DNA from: Clostridia bacterium
GTDB taxonomy: Bacteria > Bacillota > Clostridia > Lachnospirales > Lachnospiraceae
Assembly: GCA_910575725.1 (NCBI GenBank)
Contig: CAJTFE010000005.1
Location: 120,345-184,344 of the forward strand
Direction of reading: 5' to 3'
DNA length: 64,000 nucleotides
Made by a program: the position numbers and the translations under genes. Each line of letters begins with the position of its first letter. Positions within the stretch are counted from its first letter, which is position 1. Of this stretch, positions 17,771 to 26,881 are shown piece by piece. A model generated the notes under the pieces. That model was not told where the DNA came from. It searched no databases and was given only the letters and a program-made list of their open reading frames with translations.

Positions 17771-17803
17771 TATGACTTATCTTCATTATCTGATAAAAAA
17801 GAA

Positions 17804-17851
17804 AAACGAGTAAGTTACTTGAGCTTATGCTACATAGTAGGAAACTCGTTT
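17804..17851 (+). terminator. Possible terminator after the AbiE pair
   Basis: Arms AAACGAGT (17804-17811) and ACTCGTTT (17844-17851), followed by CTCTTTG. The loop is long (32 nt) and the T-tract weak, so efficiency is doubtful. From here to about 18072 the DNA is AT-rich with no gene recognised. Confidence 0.4.
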
Positions 17852-18072
17852 CTCTTTGTATTCGCTTTATTAAATACTTAAAAATAATACAATAATTAAA
17901 GTATAAGTGTAAAAGCAATAGGATTTCTTAATTCTACAAGATATCTTGTTGCTTTTCATAAGTGTTCAAATATTTTTCTATGGTTTTCTTTGCCCCCAAT
18001 CCACCTCATCTAAAATTTTCTCTATGTTAACTATAAATACAAATCCCAAATGGTAATCAACATCGTACTATA

Positions 18073-18920
18073 GTGTCCGCCAGTTCGGTGCCAAATATAT
18101 AGCTGGTGGGAATCCAGTCTGGTAAGACCTGGCAAGTCGCCAGTACTGAGTCCTTGGAGCGCCAAAGGCTAACAATGGTGTTTAAGCGTAGGACAGGGAA
18201 CAGGAACGCCGTAATGCGTAAGCGTGAAGTGATTGAGCTTCGTTAGATCTATCGATTGTGCGGGGTGGTCTGCTGCCTCTACGGGTCACCCATAAAGATT
18301 AGTCGTTAAAGCGAGACTATGAAAATACACCGGAGTCCTAGAGCACGGCATACCTGATATTGTTATATTTGACATACCTGGGAGGACTGGATGGTTCTGT
18401 ACATGAGACAGTAGGGATTATCGGCCAATGCAATGGTGAGTATGAACGAAGACCATCGAGGAGCCGGATTCGTCCATAGTACTGATGAAAGCAGTAATGA
18501 CGCTGGAGGGAAGGGACGGACAATAAGTTGCTTCTGTAATCAAAACGTAGAGAGCACAGGAGGCACGAAATCTATGGAAAAAGAGAAAGCAGAAATAACC
18601 AGTCTCGTAGAAAGATATGGCAGAGTCCAGTCGCCGTTGAGAGTCTGCTTGTCAGAATGAAGAAGTTTTCCTATAAACCATATCCCGTGCGCAGAGCCTA
18701 TATCCCGAAAGGTAATGGGAAGATGCGAGGACTCGGCATTCCGTCATTTGAGGATAAAGTCGTTCAAGGTGTCTTTAAAGAGATACTGGAAGCGATTTAC
18801 GAGCCTAAATTCAAGGAGTTTTCATTTGGGTTTCGTCCAAACAGAAGCTGTCACGACGCAATTCAAAGAGTAAATAAACACATCATGGCAGACAAGGTCA
18901 ATTACCCGCAAATAAAATGA
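18073..18920 (+). mobile_element. Group II intron, 5' part only
   Basis: The ~500 bp starting near GTGTCCGCCAGTTCGGTG has the look of group II intron domain I-III RNA (structured, GC-balanced, stop-rich) and leads into a broken reverse-transcriptase ORF. The element ends abruptly at about 18920, directly against the 3' end of an unrelated TetR gene, so the rest of the reverse transcriptase, domain V/VI and the 3' splice site are missing. The exact 5' boundary is approximate. It cannot splice or move by itself. Confidence 0.7.
18574..18920 (+). pseudogene. Truncated group II intron reverse transcriptase/maturase (LtrA-like)
   Basis: It begins with MEKEKAEITSLVERYGRVQS, then a TGA at 18658 overlaps an ATG and the frame shifts to KKFSYKPYPVRRAYIPKGNG, KMRGLGIPSFEDKVVQ and FGFRPNRSCHDAIQ, which are reverse-transcriptase motifs 0-2 of intron-encoded proteins. 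The stretch between them is shorter than in the family, so there is an internal deletion. All catalytic motifs (YADD), the maturase X domain and the endonuclease domain are absent. Confidence 0.8.
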
Positions 18921-18950
18921 TATCCATTGTTTTTCTCCCCACAATGCAGT

Positions 18951-19553
18951 CTACTTCAAATAAGCAATTCTCCACTGCCCGACCCGTTTCAAAAAATCCC
19001 TTTCCAGGCCGTCCGGGTCCAGTTTCCCGGCGGATAGCATCTGCCAGAGACTGTGAAACAGATAGCTGTCAACCTCCTCCAGCAGCATTCCCACGTCAAT
19101 ACCCGGGCGGAACACGGAAAGGTCCACGGAGCCCAGCAGCTCACCCGCTGCGTCTTCATATACTTCTTTATATGACTTCCCGGTTGCCTCCCTGATTTCC
19201 AAGGGCTCCGCAAAAAGGGCCCGTATGGAAAATAAATATTCATCAGGGGCCGTTCTCATAAACTCGCATCTTGCCAGAATCTTCCGGGTCATGATCTCAA
19301 AAAAATCCGTTGTTTCCTTGTAATACTTTAATTCTATTTCACAGGATATCCTGTTGATATTCTCCCAGAGGTATAAATACAGTTCCTTCTTATTGTGGAA
19401 ATAGTGGAACAGCAGGGACTTTGATATCTCGCCGGCAGCCGCAATCCGGGACATGGATGCCTTTTGGTAACTGCTGTCGGCAAATACCACATACGCAGCA
19501 TTTATAATCCGCTTCTGCTTTTCTTCCGGCAGCGTAAAAAATTTCCCGTTCAT
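18951..19553 (-). CDS. TetR/AcrR-family regulator of the adjacent ABC exporter
   Basis: 200 residues from ATG 19553 (GGGGGG upstream); the frame open to 19682 overlaps the permease and is rejected. N-terminal HTH: RIINAAYVVFADSSYQKASMSRIAAAGEISKSLLFHYFHNKKEL. The C-terminal half is an all-helical ligand domain ending DFLKRVGQWRIAYLK. It is the last gene of the ATPase-permease-TetR operon. A damaged paralogue of this same protein lies at 23316-23688. Confidence 0.88.
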   Translation of the reverse strand: MNGKFFTLPEEKQKRIINAAYVVFADSSYQKASMSRIAAAGEISKSLLFHYFHNKKELYLYLWENINRISCEIELKYYKETTDFFEIMTRKILARCEFMRTAPDEYLFSIRALFAEPLEIREATGKSYKEVYEDAAGELLGSVDLSVFRPGIDVGMLLEEVDSYLFHSLWQMLSAGKLDPDGLERDFLKRVGQWRIAYLK

Positions 19554-19579
19554 CGAACCCCCCTGTATCTGTTTTTTGT

Positions 19580-21172
19580 CTATAGTTTTTTCAGCAGTGC
19601 AGGTCCCTGTCTGGTAAGGATTACGATACATACCGTTGCAAACAGAGCGAATACCCCTATGGGCAGCGCCAGCGCGGTCCATGGAGCTGTTTTACTGCCC
19701 AGATAATAGAATCCTGCCGCCACCCCAAGTACCGCCATGGAAGCGAACATTGCCAGCACCGTGGCCATAGACTGCTTGATAACGACCGTTTCATTCACTG
19801 CGTCAAGCTTCGGAAAGCACAGGCCCATAAGCATTCCAAAGGCAGCATGCCCTATGGCGAAAAGCAGTGTGGCAATAAGCAGCACCGCCCCCTGCCGCAA
19901 AGAAAAACCAAAAGCAATCGAAATACACAGCCCGGCAATTACCGTACAGGGCAGGGTCAGCAGAAGCTGAAAGCCAACTTTAACCCAGAGCAGGGAGCTT
20001 TCCTCTATGGGGGATTCCCGCAAAATCCACAGGTATTTTCCCTCCAGGCTGATGGAAGGCGCAGTGATGGGGCAGGTGCAGAGGCAGAAACCAATCACGG
20101 CTGCCGCCATGGGAAGCAGCGGTAAAGGATACCCTGCCATTTCCACATAAGCCAACAGTTTCTCTCTCATAACCAGGGAGGCTCCCCCTGCGGCCAGCAG
20201 CATAATCAGACCGATACCGGCATTCCAGAAGTACATGGGAGTACCAAAAAAGCGCTGCATTTCCTTTTTCAGCAAAGCCTTCTTCTGTCCGGAGGCAGTC
20301 TGTGCCGTGAGTTTGTAATTGCTCTGTACGGACCGCGCGGCAAAAGCAGTCACGGCCTGACGGTATCCCCGGCCAAGGCCCATTACCACCAGGGCAAAAG
20401 GGAACACGCAGCACAGGACAAAGGCCAGCAGCAGCCCCCAGTCTCCCATAATGCCTTCCCCCATCCACAGCATGGGTGCCGCCCAGGTAAGGGAGTTTTT
20501 CACTCCGGCGGCATTCTCAGCAAGGCTGTTAATCATACCGCTTAGATGAAACGAGAAATAGAACACTGCTGCCATAAATATTCCCATCACAATATTCTGC
20601 CCCAACGCTCTGTGGGACACCCGGACAGACAGAAAGGCCACCAGCGCCCCCAACAATACGGACAGCGCCGTATCCAGCAGCGGAAGGGCCAGCACCGCGA
20701 TCCCCAGCCGCATCCAGAACAGCAGGCTAAGCCCCACACCGTTTTGTGTCAGAAACGTACAGATTACCCCGGCGGGAACCAGTACGAAAATGGCGAACAG
20801 CAGGTTTTCCAGATAAATGGCAGTTACCCGGCTAACCATCAGCATGGTTGTAGGCACCGGCATGCTCAGCAGCAGGTCATTGTCCTTTCCGCCAAATACC
20901 ACGCCCTTCACCGCAAAGGTGGTAAACAGAAGCCCGCCCACCAGTGCCCCTATGCCCATGAACACAAATACCAGCACTTCCATATTGGATGGCGCCAGCG
21001 CCTTCATCAGCATATAACTGTAAAGCCCGGACAGATACAGACCCAGAAAGGCAATGAGAAAGACTGCACCCAGCCCGGTAGCCGCTTTTCTCTTACTGCG
21101 TCCCCTGGAATTGGTTGAGGAAAGAAGCATAGACCGGAGGCTGACGTTCAACAGGACAAAAAATTTATTCAT
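19580..21172 (-). CDS. Large ABC-type permease, about 12 membrane spans
   Basis: 530 residues from ATG 21172, which overlaps the stop of the ATPase gene (ATGA); upstream in-frame extension to 21346 is rejected. Repeated hydrophobic segments cover almost the whole length, and a short cytoplasmic loop near residue 300 (SNYKLTAQTASGQKKALLKKEMQRF) divides it into two six-span halves. This size and layout fit the putative ABC exporter permeases found next to a single ATPase and a TetR regulator in clostridia. Substrate unknown. Confidence 0.8.
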   Translation of the reverse strand: MNKFFVLLNVSLRSMLLSSTNSRGRSKRKAATGLGAVFLIAFLGLYLSGLYSYMLMKALAPSNMEVLVFVFMGIGALVGGLLFTTFAVKGVVFGGKDNDLLLSMPVPTTMLMVSRVTAIYLENLLFAIFVLVPAGVICTFLTQNGVGLSLLFWMRLGIAVLALPLLDTALSVLLGALVAFLSVRVSHRALGQNIVMGIFMAAVFYFSFHLSGMINSLAENAAGVKNSLTWAAPMLWMGEGIMGDWGLLLAFVLCCVFPFALVVMGLGRGYRQAVTAFAARSVQSNYKLTAQTASGQKKALLKKEMQRFFGTPMYFWNAGIGLIMLLAAGGASLVMREKLLAYVEMAGYPLPLLPMAAAVIGFCLCTCPITAPSISLEGKYLWILRESPIEESSLLWVKVGFQLLLTLPCTVIAGLCISIAFGFSLRQGAVLLIATLLFAIGHAAFGMLMGLCFPKLDAVNETVVIKQSMATVLAMFASMAVLGVAAGFYYLGSKTAPWTALALPIGVFALFATVCIVILTRQGPALLKKL

Positions 21173-21882
21173 CGCTCTCCCTCCAGTTCTAAAAATACGC
21201 TTTCCAGGGAGGAATCCCCCACCAGCTCTGCCGTGGGGCCGCTTTGCACCAGTTTCCCGTTTTTGATAATGGCAATCTGGTCGCATAGCTTTTCCGCCAC
21301 CTCCAGTACATGAGTGGAAAAAAATACCGCTGACCCGCTTTGGCATAATTCTGACAGATAACCTTTCATTATATGTGCAGCCGAAGGGTCCAGACCTACA
21401 AATGGTTCATCCAGAATCAGCAGCCTGGGCCGCCGGATAAAAGCAGAAATCAAAGCCAGCTTCTGCCGCATCCCATGGGAGTAGCTGCCAATGGGGGAAC
21501 CCAGATTGTCCGTGAGTTCAAAAGCATCGGAATATTTGCCAATGTCTGCGGTACGCTGATCTGCAGGAATGTCATACAGATCGGCAATGAAATTAAGGTA
21601 ATCAATCCCTTTCATAAACTCATAGATGTCCGGGTTGTCCGGCAGAAAAGCGGTGACACGTTTCGCCTGCACAGGATCCTTCTTAATATCGTGGCCGTCA
21701 ATGGTGATGGCGCCTTCCGTAAAGTCCATCACCCCGGCCACAGCCCGAAGGGTGGTGGTTTTACCTGCTCCGTTGTGGCCGATGAATCCATAGATCTCAC
21801 CTGGCTCAACATGTAAGGTCAGGTCATTCACCGCCTTCTTCCCACCGGGATACGTTTTCGAATAATGTTCAATATGAAGCAT
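21169..21882 (-). CDS. ABC transporter ATP-binding protein
   Basis: 237 residues. Walker A GHNGAGKTTTLRAVAG, Q-loop FLPDNPDIYEFM, signature YSHGMRQKLALISA, Walker B LLILDEPFVGLDP, H-loop FFSTHVLEVAEKL. First gene of the operon with the 530-aa permease and TetR regulator. AAAGGAGAT precedes the start. Confidence 0.9.
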   Translation of the reverse strand: MLHIEHYSKTYPGGKKAVNDLTLHVEPGEIYGFIGHNGAGKTTTLRAVAGVMDFTEGAITIDGHDIKKDPVQAKRVTAFLPDNPDIYEFMKGIDYLNFIADLYDIPADQRTADIGKYSDAFELTDNLGSPIGSYSHGMRQKLALISAFIRRPRLLILDEPFVGLDPSAAHIMKGYLSELCQSGSAVFFSTHVLEVAEKLCDQIAIIKNGKLVQSGPTAELVGDSSLESVFLELEGER

Positions 21883-22240
21883 TCGTAATCTCCTTTCGTA
21901 ACTCTGTTTCTTTCAACATGTTTGCTGATTTTATTCCAGGTGACAGCAATGCTGCTAATGTCAATATAACCATTATGGTCACAAAATACAGGTATCATTC
22001 TTATATTACATCCATAGCAGTTCTCCTGATGACACTACGAGCCGGACTTTATGTAAAAAATAAGAGCCTCCAAATAAATCAGAAGCTCTTTCCGGCGCAC
22101 TGCGGCGTAAAAATATAAGATAATAACCTGCCCTCTCTGATTCGCTTTCTATATTATCACCCCATTGACCAATTTTGAGAAGCCCCATTTCTCTTTAACC
22201 CCTACATCATTTTCAACAAATAAACAAATCCATCTCTTTT
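21883..22240 (-). other. 358-bp gap with a terminator and one copy of the dispersed motif
   Basis: No gene recognised. On the minus strand AAGAGC...GCTCTT (22090-22085 with 22067-22062) forms a stem followed by a T-rich run (22061-22054), likely the terminator of the gene at 22241-23314. At 22151-22185 lies copy A of the dispersed ~30-bp motif described separately. The promoter of the ABC operon must lie between 21883 and about 22050. Confidence 0.5.
22151..22185 (-). repeat. Dispersed intergenic motif, copy A
   Basis: Minus-strand reading GGCTTCTCAAAATTGGTCAA then TGGGGTGATAATAT. It matches copies B (35261), C and C' (39878, 39919) and D (52602) at most positions. Whether it is a promoter or a mobile remnant is unresolved; here a terminator lies between it and the next gene. 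Confidence 0.6.
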
Positions 22241-23314
22241 TCATATTCCCTTATCCCCGCTTTCCAGTATCATGTCGTCCAAAGCATTGCCGGGCGGAAC
22301 AATCGGCATAACATTTGCCTCCGGCTCAATGATAAATTCAATGACAGTAGGTACTTTTAAGTTGTGTTTTGCGTTTTCAAGGGCGGCGGCAATCTCATTT
22401 TCTTTTGTTACGCGAAAACTGTTTGCTCCGTAGCTTTCCGCCAGTTTCATAAAATCCGGCGTATATTCCGGGCAGTGTTCTGTCGGGGCATTACAGCTAC
22501 TGGGGCAGCTTTTCCTGTACCGCATACAGGTGCTGGAATAACGCCTGTCAAAAAACATTTCCTGCCATTGCCGTACATTTCCCAAATAACCGTTGTTCAG
22601 TATGCAGATGGTGATTGGAAGTTCATAGCAGATTGCGGTCGCCATTTCCTGAATGTTCATCTGCATGCCGCCGTCCCCGGAAATAACGATAACATCCTTT
22701 GACGGATTTCCGATTTGGGCTCCAATAGCAGCCGGAAAGCCATAGCCCATGGTTCCTAAGCCCCCGGAAGTCAGCATCTGCTTCTTTTCGCTTAATTCCA
22801 GGAATTGTGTCGCCCATAACTGGTTCTGCCTCACATCTGTGGCAATGATCGCGTTGTCAAACGTATGGTTGATTGCCCTTATCACTTTTTCCGGGGTCAG
22901 CCCTTCTGTTTTCATGGAGAGTGGATACTGGCTTTTCCACTGCCTGATCTGCTCCTGCCATTCCTGCTTTTTCAGATACGCCCCGATAAACGGTTTCATA
23001 AACCATTTTTTTGCTGTAACATCCTCTGTGAAATCAATCGTTGTTACGTTGCCTTTGCTGGAGAAAATCCCTGTCCAATGCCCATGCATATTATCATTTT
23101 CCATATCAAATTCCCATCGCCGGCATTCTTCCCTCACTGTAACGGTGAAGGTGGTCTGGCAGCCGGATGTTGTATATTCCACGAACTGCTTATCATCTAT
23201 AATCTCAACCCTGCTCAGATCGCTGCGCCACGCCGTATCCTCCAGAGAAGTCACAATCTCCCAAACCTTTTGCAGTTCTGCGTGAAAGTCTTCTCTTATA
23301 TTTGAAACTGCCAT
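22241..23314 (-). CDS. Chimeric protein: SRPBCC-like domain fused to the C-terminal part of acetolactate synthase (IlvB)
   Basis: 357 residues. Residues 1-~116 (VTSLEDTAWRSDLS, WEFDMENDNMHGHWTG, DFTEDVTAKK) form an SRPBCC/polyketide-cyclase-like fold that normally ends about here. From ~118 (EWQEQIRQWKSQYPLS) the sequence is the thiamine-diphosphate half of IlvB: GGLGTMGYGFPAAIGA, the cofactor motif GDGGMQMNIQE...ILNNGYLG, and EYTPDFMKLAESYGA. The IlvB N-terminal and central domains are missing, so synthase activity is not expected. The frame is intact across the joint near base 22965. Likely a deletion product; possibly expressed. The decayed TetR gene lies directly upstream. Confidence 0.75.
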   Translation of the reverse strand: MAVSNIREDFHAELQKVWEIVTSLEDTAWRSDLSRVEIIDDKQFVEYTTSGCQTTFTVTVREECRRWEFDMENDNMHGHWTGIFSSKGNVTTIDFTEDVTAKKWFMKPFIGAYLKKQEWQEQIRQWKSQYPLSMKTEGLTPEKVIRAINHTFDNAIIATDVRQNQLWATQFLELSEKKQMLTSGGLGTMGYGFPAAIGAQIGNPSKDVIVISGDGGMQMNIQEMATAICYELPITICILNNGYLGNVRQWQEMFFDRRYSSTCMRYRKSCPSSCNAPTEHCPEYTPDFMKLAESYGANSFRVTKENEIAAALENAKHNLKVPTVIEFIIEPEANVMPIVPPGNALDDMILESGDKGI

Positions 23315-23315
23315 C

Positions 23316-23688
23316 TTAATGATTCCTTTCTTTCAGGTATACCCTTTTCCACTGTCCAACTCTTTTCAGGAAGTCCTTTTCCAGAGAATCCGGATTCAAC
23401 TCCCCGGTTGAAAACATCTTCCAGTAACAGCTGAGAAGATAACCGTTAATCTCTTCTAACAGCAGCCGCGTATCAATCCCCGGCCGGAACAGGTCCATAT
23501 CTGCCAAATCCCGTATATCTTCTGTTCCGTGAAGATAGGCTGTCTTATAATGATTTGGATACGCCGCCGGCATCCGCAAGCCTGGACATGGACGCATTTT
23601 TATAGCTGTTCCTGGAAAACACACCATATGCCGCATTTATGATCTGCTCCTGCCTTTCCTGCGGTAGCGCAAAAAACTTCCCGTTCAT
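23316..23688 (-). pseudogene. TetR-family regulator with its centre deleted
   Basis: The start (ATG 23688, GGAGG upstream) overlaps the AlkD stop. Residues 1-47 carry the HTH (MNGKFFALPQERQEQIINAAYG...MSRLADAGGVSKSL). The frame then changes near 23547 and the C-terminal end follows at once (DIRDLADMDLFRPGIDTRLLLEEINGYLL... RVGQWKRVYL). Compared with its intact paralogue at 18951-19553, about 75 central residues are missing. The next gene starts 2 bp later, so this was an AlkD-TetR-SRPBCC operon. Confidence 0.8.
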
Positions 23689-24410
23689 CCCGAACCTCCT
23701 GATTCCTTTCCCATCCTGGTATTTGCGGAAATCAGACGTCCCCGTCCTTCTGCCTTTACCATGGTTTCCAGTTCCTTCGCCGTATCCTTTCCAATCCACC
23801 TCAATACCTTGCTTTCTCCTTCCATCCACTCGTGCGCCAGCAAAAGCGCCTTTTCATTATAATGAAAGTTCTTTTTTCCGATTTCCCTCAAAGCAGTAGA
23901 AACCGCCTTTTTCACATGCTCCCGTCCATCATCCGCATACTGCGTAACCAGCTCCAGATAGCCGTCCACCGTTTCATCCGTAAGCTTCCTGTCATGTATC
24001 ACGGAAGCTGCAATCAGCACAAACGCCGCCCTTTTTTTATATAACTGCGGTTCCCGTATCCACTTTGCAATAAAATTATCCCTGCTCTTCATCTTCAAAA
24101 ATAAATTTTTACACAGGTGGTCGCATAAATCCCAGGAAACCACATCAAGGAGCAGCCTTTCCGCCTCAGCATCCGTTGTCGCCTTCGGATTCATCAACAA
24201 GACCGCCAGCATCCTTGCCTCGTGGTATTTTGTATTCCACAGTTCAAATGCCAGCTCCTGCGATTTCCCGGCTTTCTTTGCAAGGCCCCTTACTACGGAC
24301 GTTGCCACACCAATACTATTTTCGGCCGGTATCCCCATCCGAATCATATTTTCCCTGTATTTCTCAGAAGCCTGTGCCCTAAGCTCATTTATCATCTCCT
24401 GACCATCCAT
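23685..24410 (-). CDS. DNA alkylation repair protein (AlkD-like, HEAT-repeat glycosylase family)
   Basis: 241 residues, AAGGAGG ahead of the ATG. All-helical with the family patterns YRENMIRMGIPAENSIGVATSVVRGLAKKAG, HEARMLAVLLMNP, SWDLCDHLCKNLFLK (the Trp-Asp pair of the DNA-binding groove) and RAAFVLIAASVIHDR. The family excises or repairs alkylated bases such as 3-methyladenine without base flipping. It is upstream of the TetR remnant and the chimeric gene on the same strand. Confidence 0.85.
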   Translation of the reverse strand: MDGQEMINELRAQASEKYRENMIRMGIPAENSIGVATSVVRGLAKKAGKSQELAFELWNTKYHEARMLAVLLMNPKATTDAEAERLLLDVVSWDLCDHLCKNLFLKMKSRDNFIAKWIREPQLYKKRAAFVLIAASVIHDRKLTDETVDGYLELVTQYADDGREHVKKAVSTALREIGKKNFHYNEKALLLAHEWMEGESKVLRWIGKDTAKELETMVKAEGRGRLISANTRMGKESGGSG

Positions 24411-24440
24411 CGGTATCCTCCTTCCGGTTCCATGCTCTTC

Positions 24441-25277
24441 TTATCGTACAGGAAGCCAGTATTCATAGACTGCGTCTTCCGGGTCTGCATGGAGATACAC
24501 TTCAATATCCGGTATCTCTGCGTAGGTGTAGCCGGACGTAGGAAGCCACTGGATAATGACACGCTTTTCCAGCTCCTGAAGGGTACGGTTCGTTCCCTTT
24601 CCTTCAAAAACCGCCCATTTGCATGCCGGAATCTGATATTCTTCGTATTCCCCCGGCTTCTGATCGGAACGGACAGCAATCAGATATTTCCAGTCTTCCG
24701 TATGATGGATACTGACACCGAGAAGTCCCTCCGGCTTTCCCTCTGCCATGGAGAGTAATCTGGCAAGTGTTCCGTCTGCCAGTGCGGCATCCCATACCGC
24801 TGGTATCCTTTCAAAATTCTCTGTCAGTTCTTTCGACAGGGGACAGGACCTTCCCAGTATCCGGAACGCTTCTTTTTCCTCTATCCTGAACTGCAGCGGC
24901 GCCCCTCCGTGGATTGCCATGGAAAAAGAAATGGGCGGATATGCCTGAAAGGATACCGGTTCCGTTTTTACAGCGGAGGGCGTGATTCCATGAAAATTCT
25001 TAAAAGCCCTGGTAAACGCGGTGGGAGATTCATAACCATACTTCATGGCAATATCCGTTACTTTTCCATTTCCCTTTTGCAGTTCCACGGCGGACAGAGA
25101 CAGCCTGCGCCGCCGTATGTATTCCCGCAGTGTCATGTCTGTCATATATAAAAACATCTGTTGGAAATAGTAGGAAGGGCAGCCTGCAATCCCGGCTACA
25201 TCCTCATAATCCAGTTCCCCATCCAGGTTTTCTTCTATAAAATCAATCGCCTGGTTCAACCGTTTTATCCAGTCCAT
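24441..25277 (-). CDS. AraC-family regulator with GyrI-like effector domain
   Basis: 278 residues. Two AraC HTH motifs in residues 5-105 (DYEDVAGIAGCPSYYFQQMF; VTDIAMKYGYESPTAFTRAFKNFHGITP). Residues ~120-278 form a GyrI-like/SOUL-type small-molecule-binding domain (EAFRILGRSCPLS; YEEYQIPACKWAVFEG; EIEVYLHA-like ending). These Rob/BmrR-like proteins sense hydrophobic drugs. The ABC-2 transporter upstream in the same orientation could be a target. One of three such regulators in the window. Confidence 0.88.
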   Translation of the reverse strand: MDWIKRLNQAIDFIEENLDGELDYEDVAGIAGCPSYYFQQMFLYMTDMTLREYIRRRRLSLSAVELQKGNGKVTDIAMKYGYESPTAFTRAFKNFHGITPSAVKTEPVSFQAYPPISFSMAIHGGAPLQFRIEEKEAFRILGRSCPLSKELTENFERIPAVWDAALADGTLARLLSMAEGKPEGLLGVSIHHTEDWKYLIAVRSDQKPGEYEEYQIPACKWAVFEGKGTNRTLQELEKRVIIQWLPTSGYTYAEIPDIEVYLHADPEDAVYEYWLPVR

Positions 25278-25364
25278 CGTGTTCCCCCTGTTGTTTTTAT
25301 TATAGCCGATTCTCTCACAAAAAACCTCGCATTTGAACGATACGAATTGATAGCCCGAAAGAAC

Positions 25365-26108
25365 TCACTCCCATTTAAAAAATTTCACCGCCGCGCCTGC
25401 ACACAAAATGGTGACGATTCCCATAACCGCTGCCGGTACCCAGACAGATTCCGTATGCATCCCCAGAAAAGCCGCCTTCATAAGCTGTATCCCCTGTGCC
25501 AGCGGGAAAAGGGCAACGATTTTCTGCATCATCCCCGGCATCACCTCAAAGGGCAGCGTGGCCCCGGAAAAAATCAGCATGGGAAAGTACAAAAAGCATG
25601 CGATCACACTGGCCATTTTTTCATTTTTCGCAATGCCGCCCACCATCATCCCGATGCTTAAGGTGGAAACCAGGGTAAGAAGCCAGCTTCCAAGGAATGC
25701 CGCCGGGCTGCCGGGAAGCCTTACGCCCCAGAACACAGCCGCCATGGGAAAGACCAGAGCCATAGAAACCGCGGCATACAGCACATAGATGGTAAATTCC
25801 ACCCCCAGCAGCATAACCGGGCTGATGGGCGTCACCCGGAACCGTTTGAGGATTTTCCGTTCCCGGTATCCGGCTACCACCAGAGGCAGCCCCATCAGGC
25901 CCCCGGCGCAGATGGAGATGGTGCAGACCGCGCTCATGGACTGCTCCAGGAACGTGTACTCCGCCCCCGGAAAGGCGGGCTTTGTCTGGTATATGAAACC
26001 AAGGATGACCAGTACCACAACCGGCATAATGACGGCAAAAATCACCATGTTCATATTCCGGATATTCAGCTTCAGTTCTGTTTTTAAAAGACTGAAAAAT
26101 GTTCTCAT
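25365..26108 (-). CDS. ABC-2 type drug exporter permease
   Basis: 247 residues with six spans: about 21-41, 57-77, 105-130, 138-160, 170-190 and 223-241. The pattern RERKILKRFRVTPISPVMLL between spans two and three and the LPFEVMPGMMQKIVALFPLAQGIQL loop are typical of daunorubicin-resistance-like ABC-2 permeases. It overlaps the ATPase gene by 4 bp. Flanked by two AraC-GyrI regulators, which supports drug efflux. Confidence 0.9.
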   Translation of the reverse strand: MRTFFSLLKTELKLNIRNMNMVIFAVIMPVVVLVILGFIYQTKPAFPGAEYTFLEQSMSAVCTISICAGGLMGLPLVVAGYRERKILKRFRVTPISPVMLLGVEFTIYVLYAAVSMALVFPMAAVFWGVRLPGSPAAFLGSWLLTLVSTLSIGMMVGGIAKNEKMASVIACFLYFPMLIFSGATLPFEVMPGMMQKIVALFPLAQGIQLMKAAFLGMHTESVWVPAAVMGIVTILCAGAAVKFFKWE

Positions 26109-26848
26109 GCCACAACCTCCTCGTCCGCAAATTTCAAATAGGCATCCTCCAGACGCTCACAGCCGCTCTGAGATTTCGCCTGCTCCACGGTGCCGTAAAA
26201 GACGGCCTCCCCTTTTCTCAGAATACAGATCTCATCGCAGAGGGCCTCCACCTCATCCATGAAATGGGAAGTGAGGAAGATGGTCAGCCCTTCACCCTTT
26301 AAATCCTCAAGAATCTTCCACACCGTCCGGCGCGCCCTTGCGTCCAGCCCTGTAGTCAGCTCGTCCAGGAACACAATCTCTGGGGTCGGTAGCAACGCCA
26401 GAACAATAAACAGCCGCTGGCGCTCCCCGCCGGAAAGACTTTTTACGGCATGACCTGTCTTATCCCCGATTCCGAAACGTTCACACAGCTTCCGCCAGTC
26501 TGCCGGCCTCTCATACAGGCAGGCAGTTTCCTCGCAAAGCTCGGATACCCTGATTTCCGGCTGGTAATCCCCTTCCTGAAACTGGACGCCCACTTTCTGA
26601 AATACAGCGCGCCGGTCCTTTTTGGCATCCCGCCCCAATACCAGGGCGGTTCCGCCATCGGCCTGTTCCGTTCCCAGGATGCATTCGATAGTGGTACTCT
26701 TTCCGGCACCGTTTGCCCCCAACAGACCAAAGACCGTTCCGGACTTGACTGACAGATTCAAGCCCTTCAACACAGTTCTTCCCTGATAGCTTTTGGTAAG
26801 GCCCGTTGTTTTAACAGCCTCTTCTGTTTTCTTTCTCGTTTCGCTCAT
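26105..26848 (-). CDS. ABC transporter ATP-binding protein (drug efflux type)
   Basis: 247 residues. Walker A GANGAGKSTTIECILG, Q-loop VQFQEGDYQP, signature LSGGERQRLFIVLAL, Walker B IVFLDELTTGLDARAR (Leu-Thr-Thr in place of the usual Pro), H-loop FLTSHFMDEVEAL. AAGGAGGAT precedes the ATG. It forms an operon with the permease downstream and probably with the AraC gene 33 bp upstream. Confidence 0.9.
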   Translation of the reverse strand: MSETRKKTEEAVKTTGLTKSYQGRTVLKGLNLSVKSGTVFGLLGANGAGKSTTIECILGTEQADGGTALVLGRDAKKDRRAVFQKVGVQFQEGDYQPEIRVSELCEETACLYERPADWRKLCERFGIGDKTGHAVKSLSGGERQRLFIVLALLPTPEIVFLDELTTGLDARARRTVWKILEDLKGEGLTIFLTSHFMDEVEALCDEICILRKGEAVFYGTVEQAKSQSGCERLEDAYLKFADEEVVA

Positions 26849-26881
26849 CTTATCCTCCTTTTCCGGTAACGGTATGCACCG

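Noticed and set aside
20546..21118. Long plus-strand frame rich in His, Gln and Arg
   Set aside because: It is the antisense of the ABC permease; composition is typical of a shadow of a membrane-protein gene.
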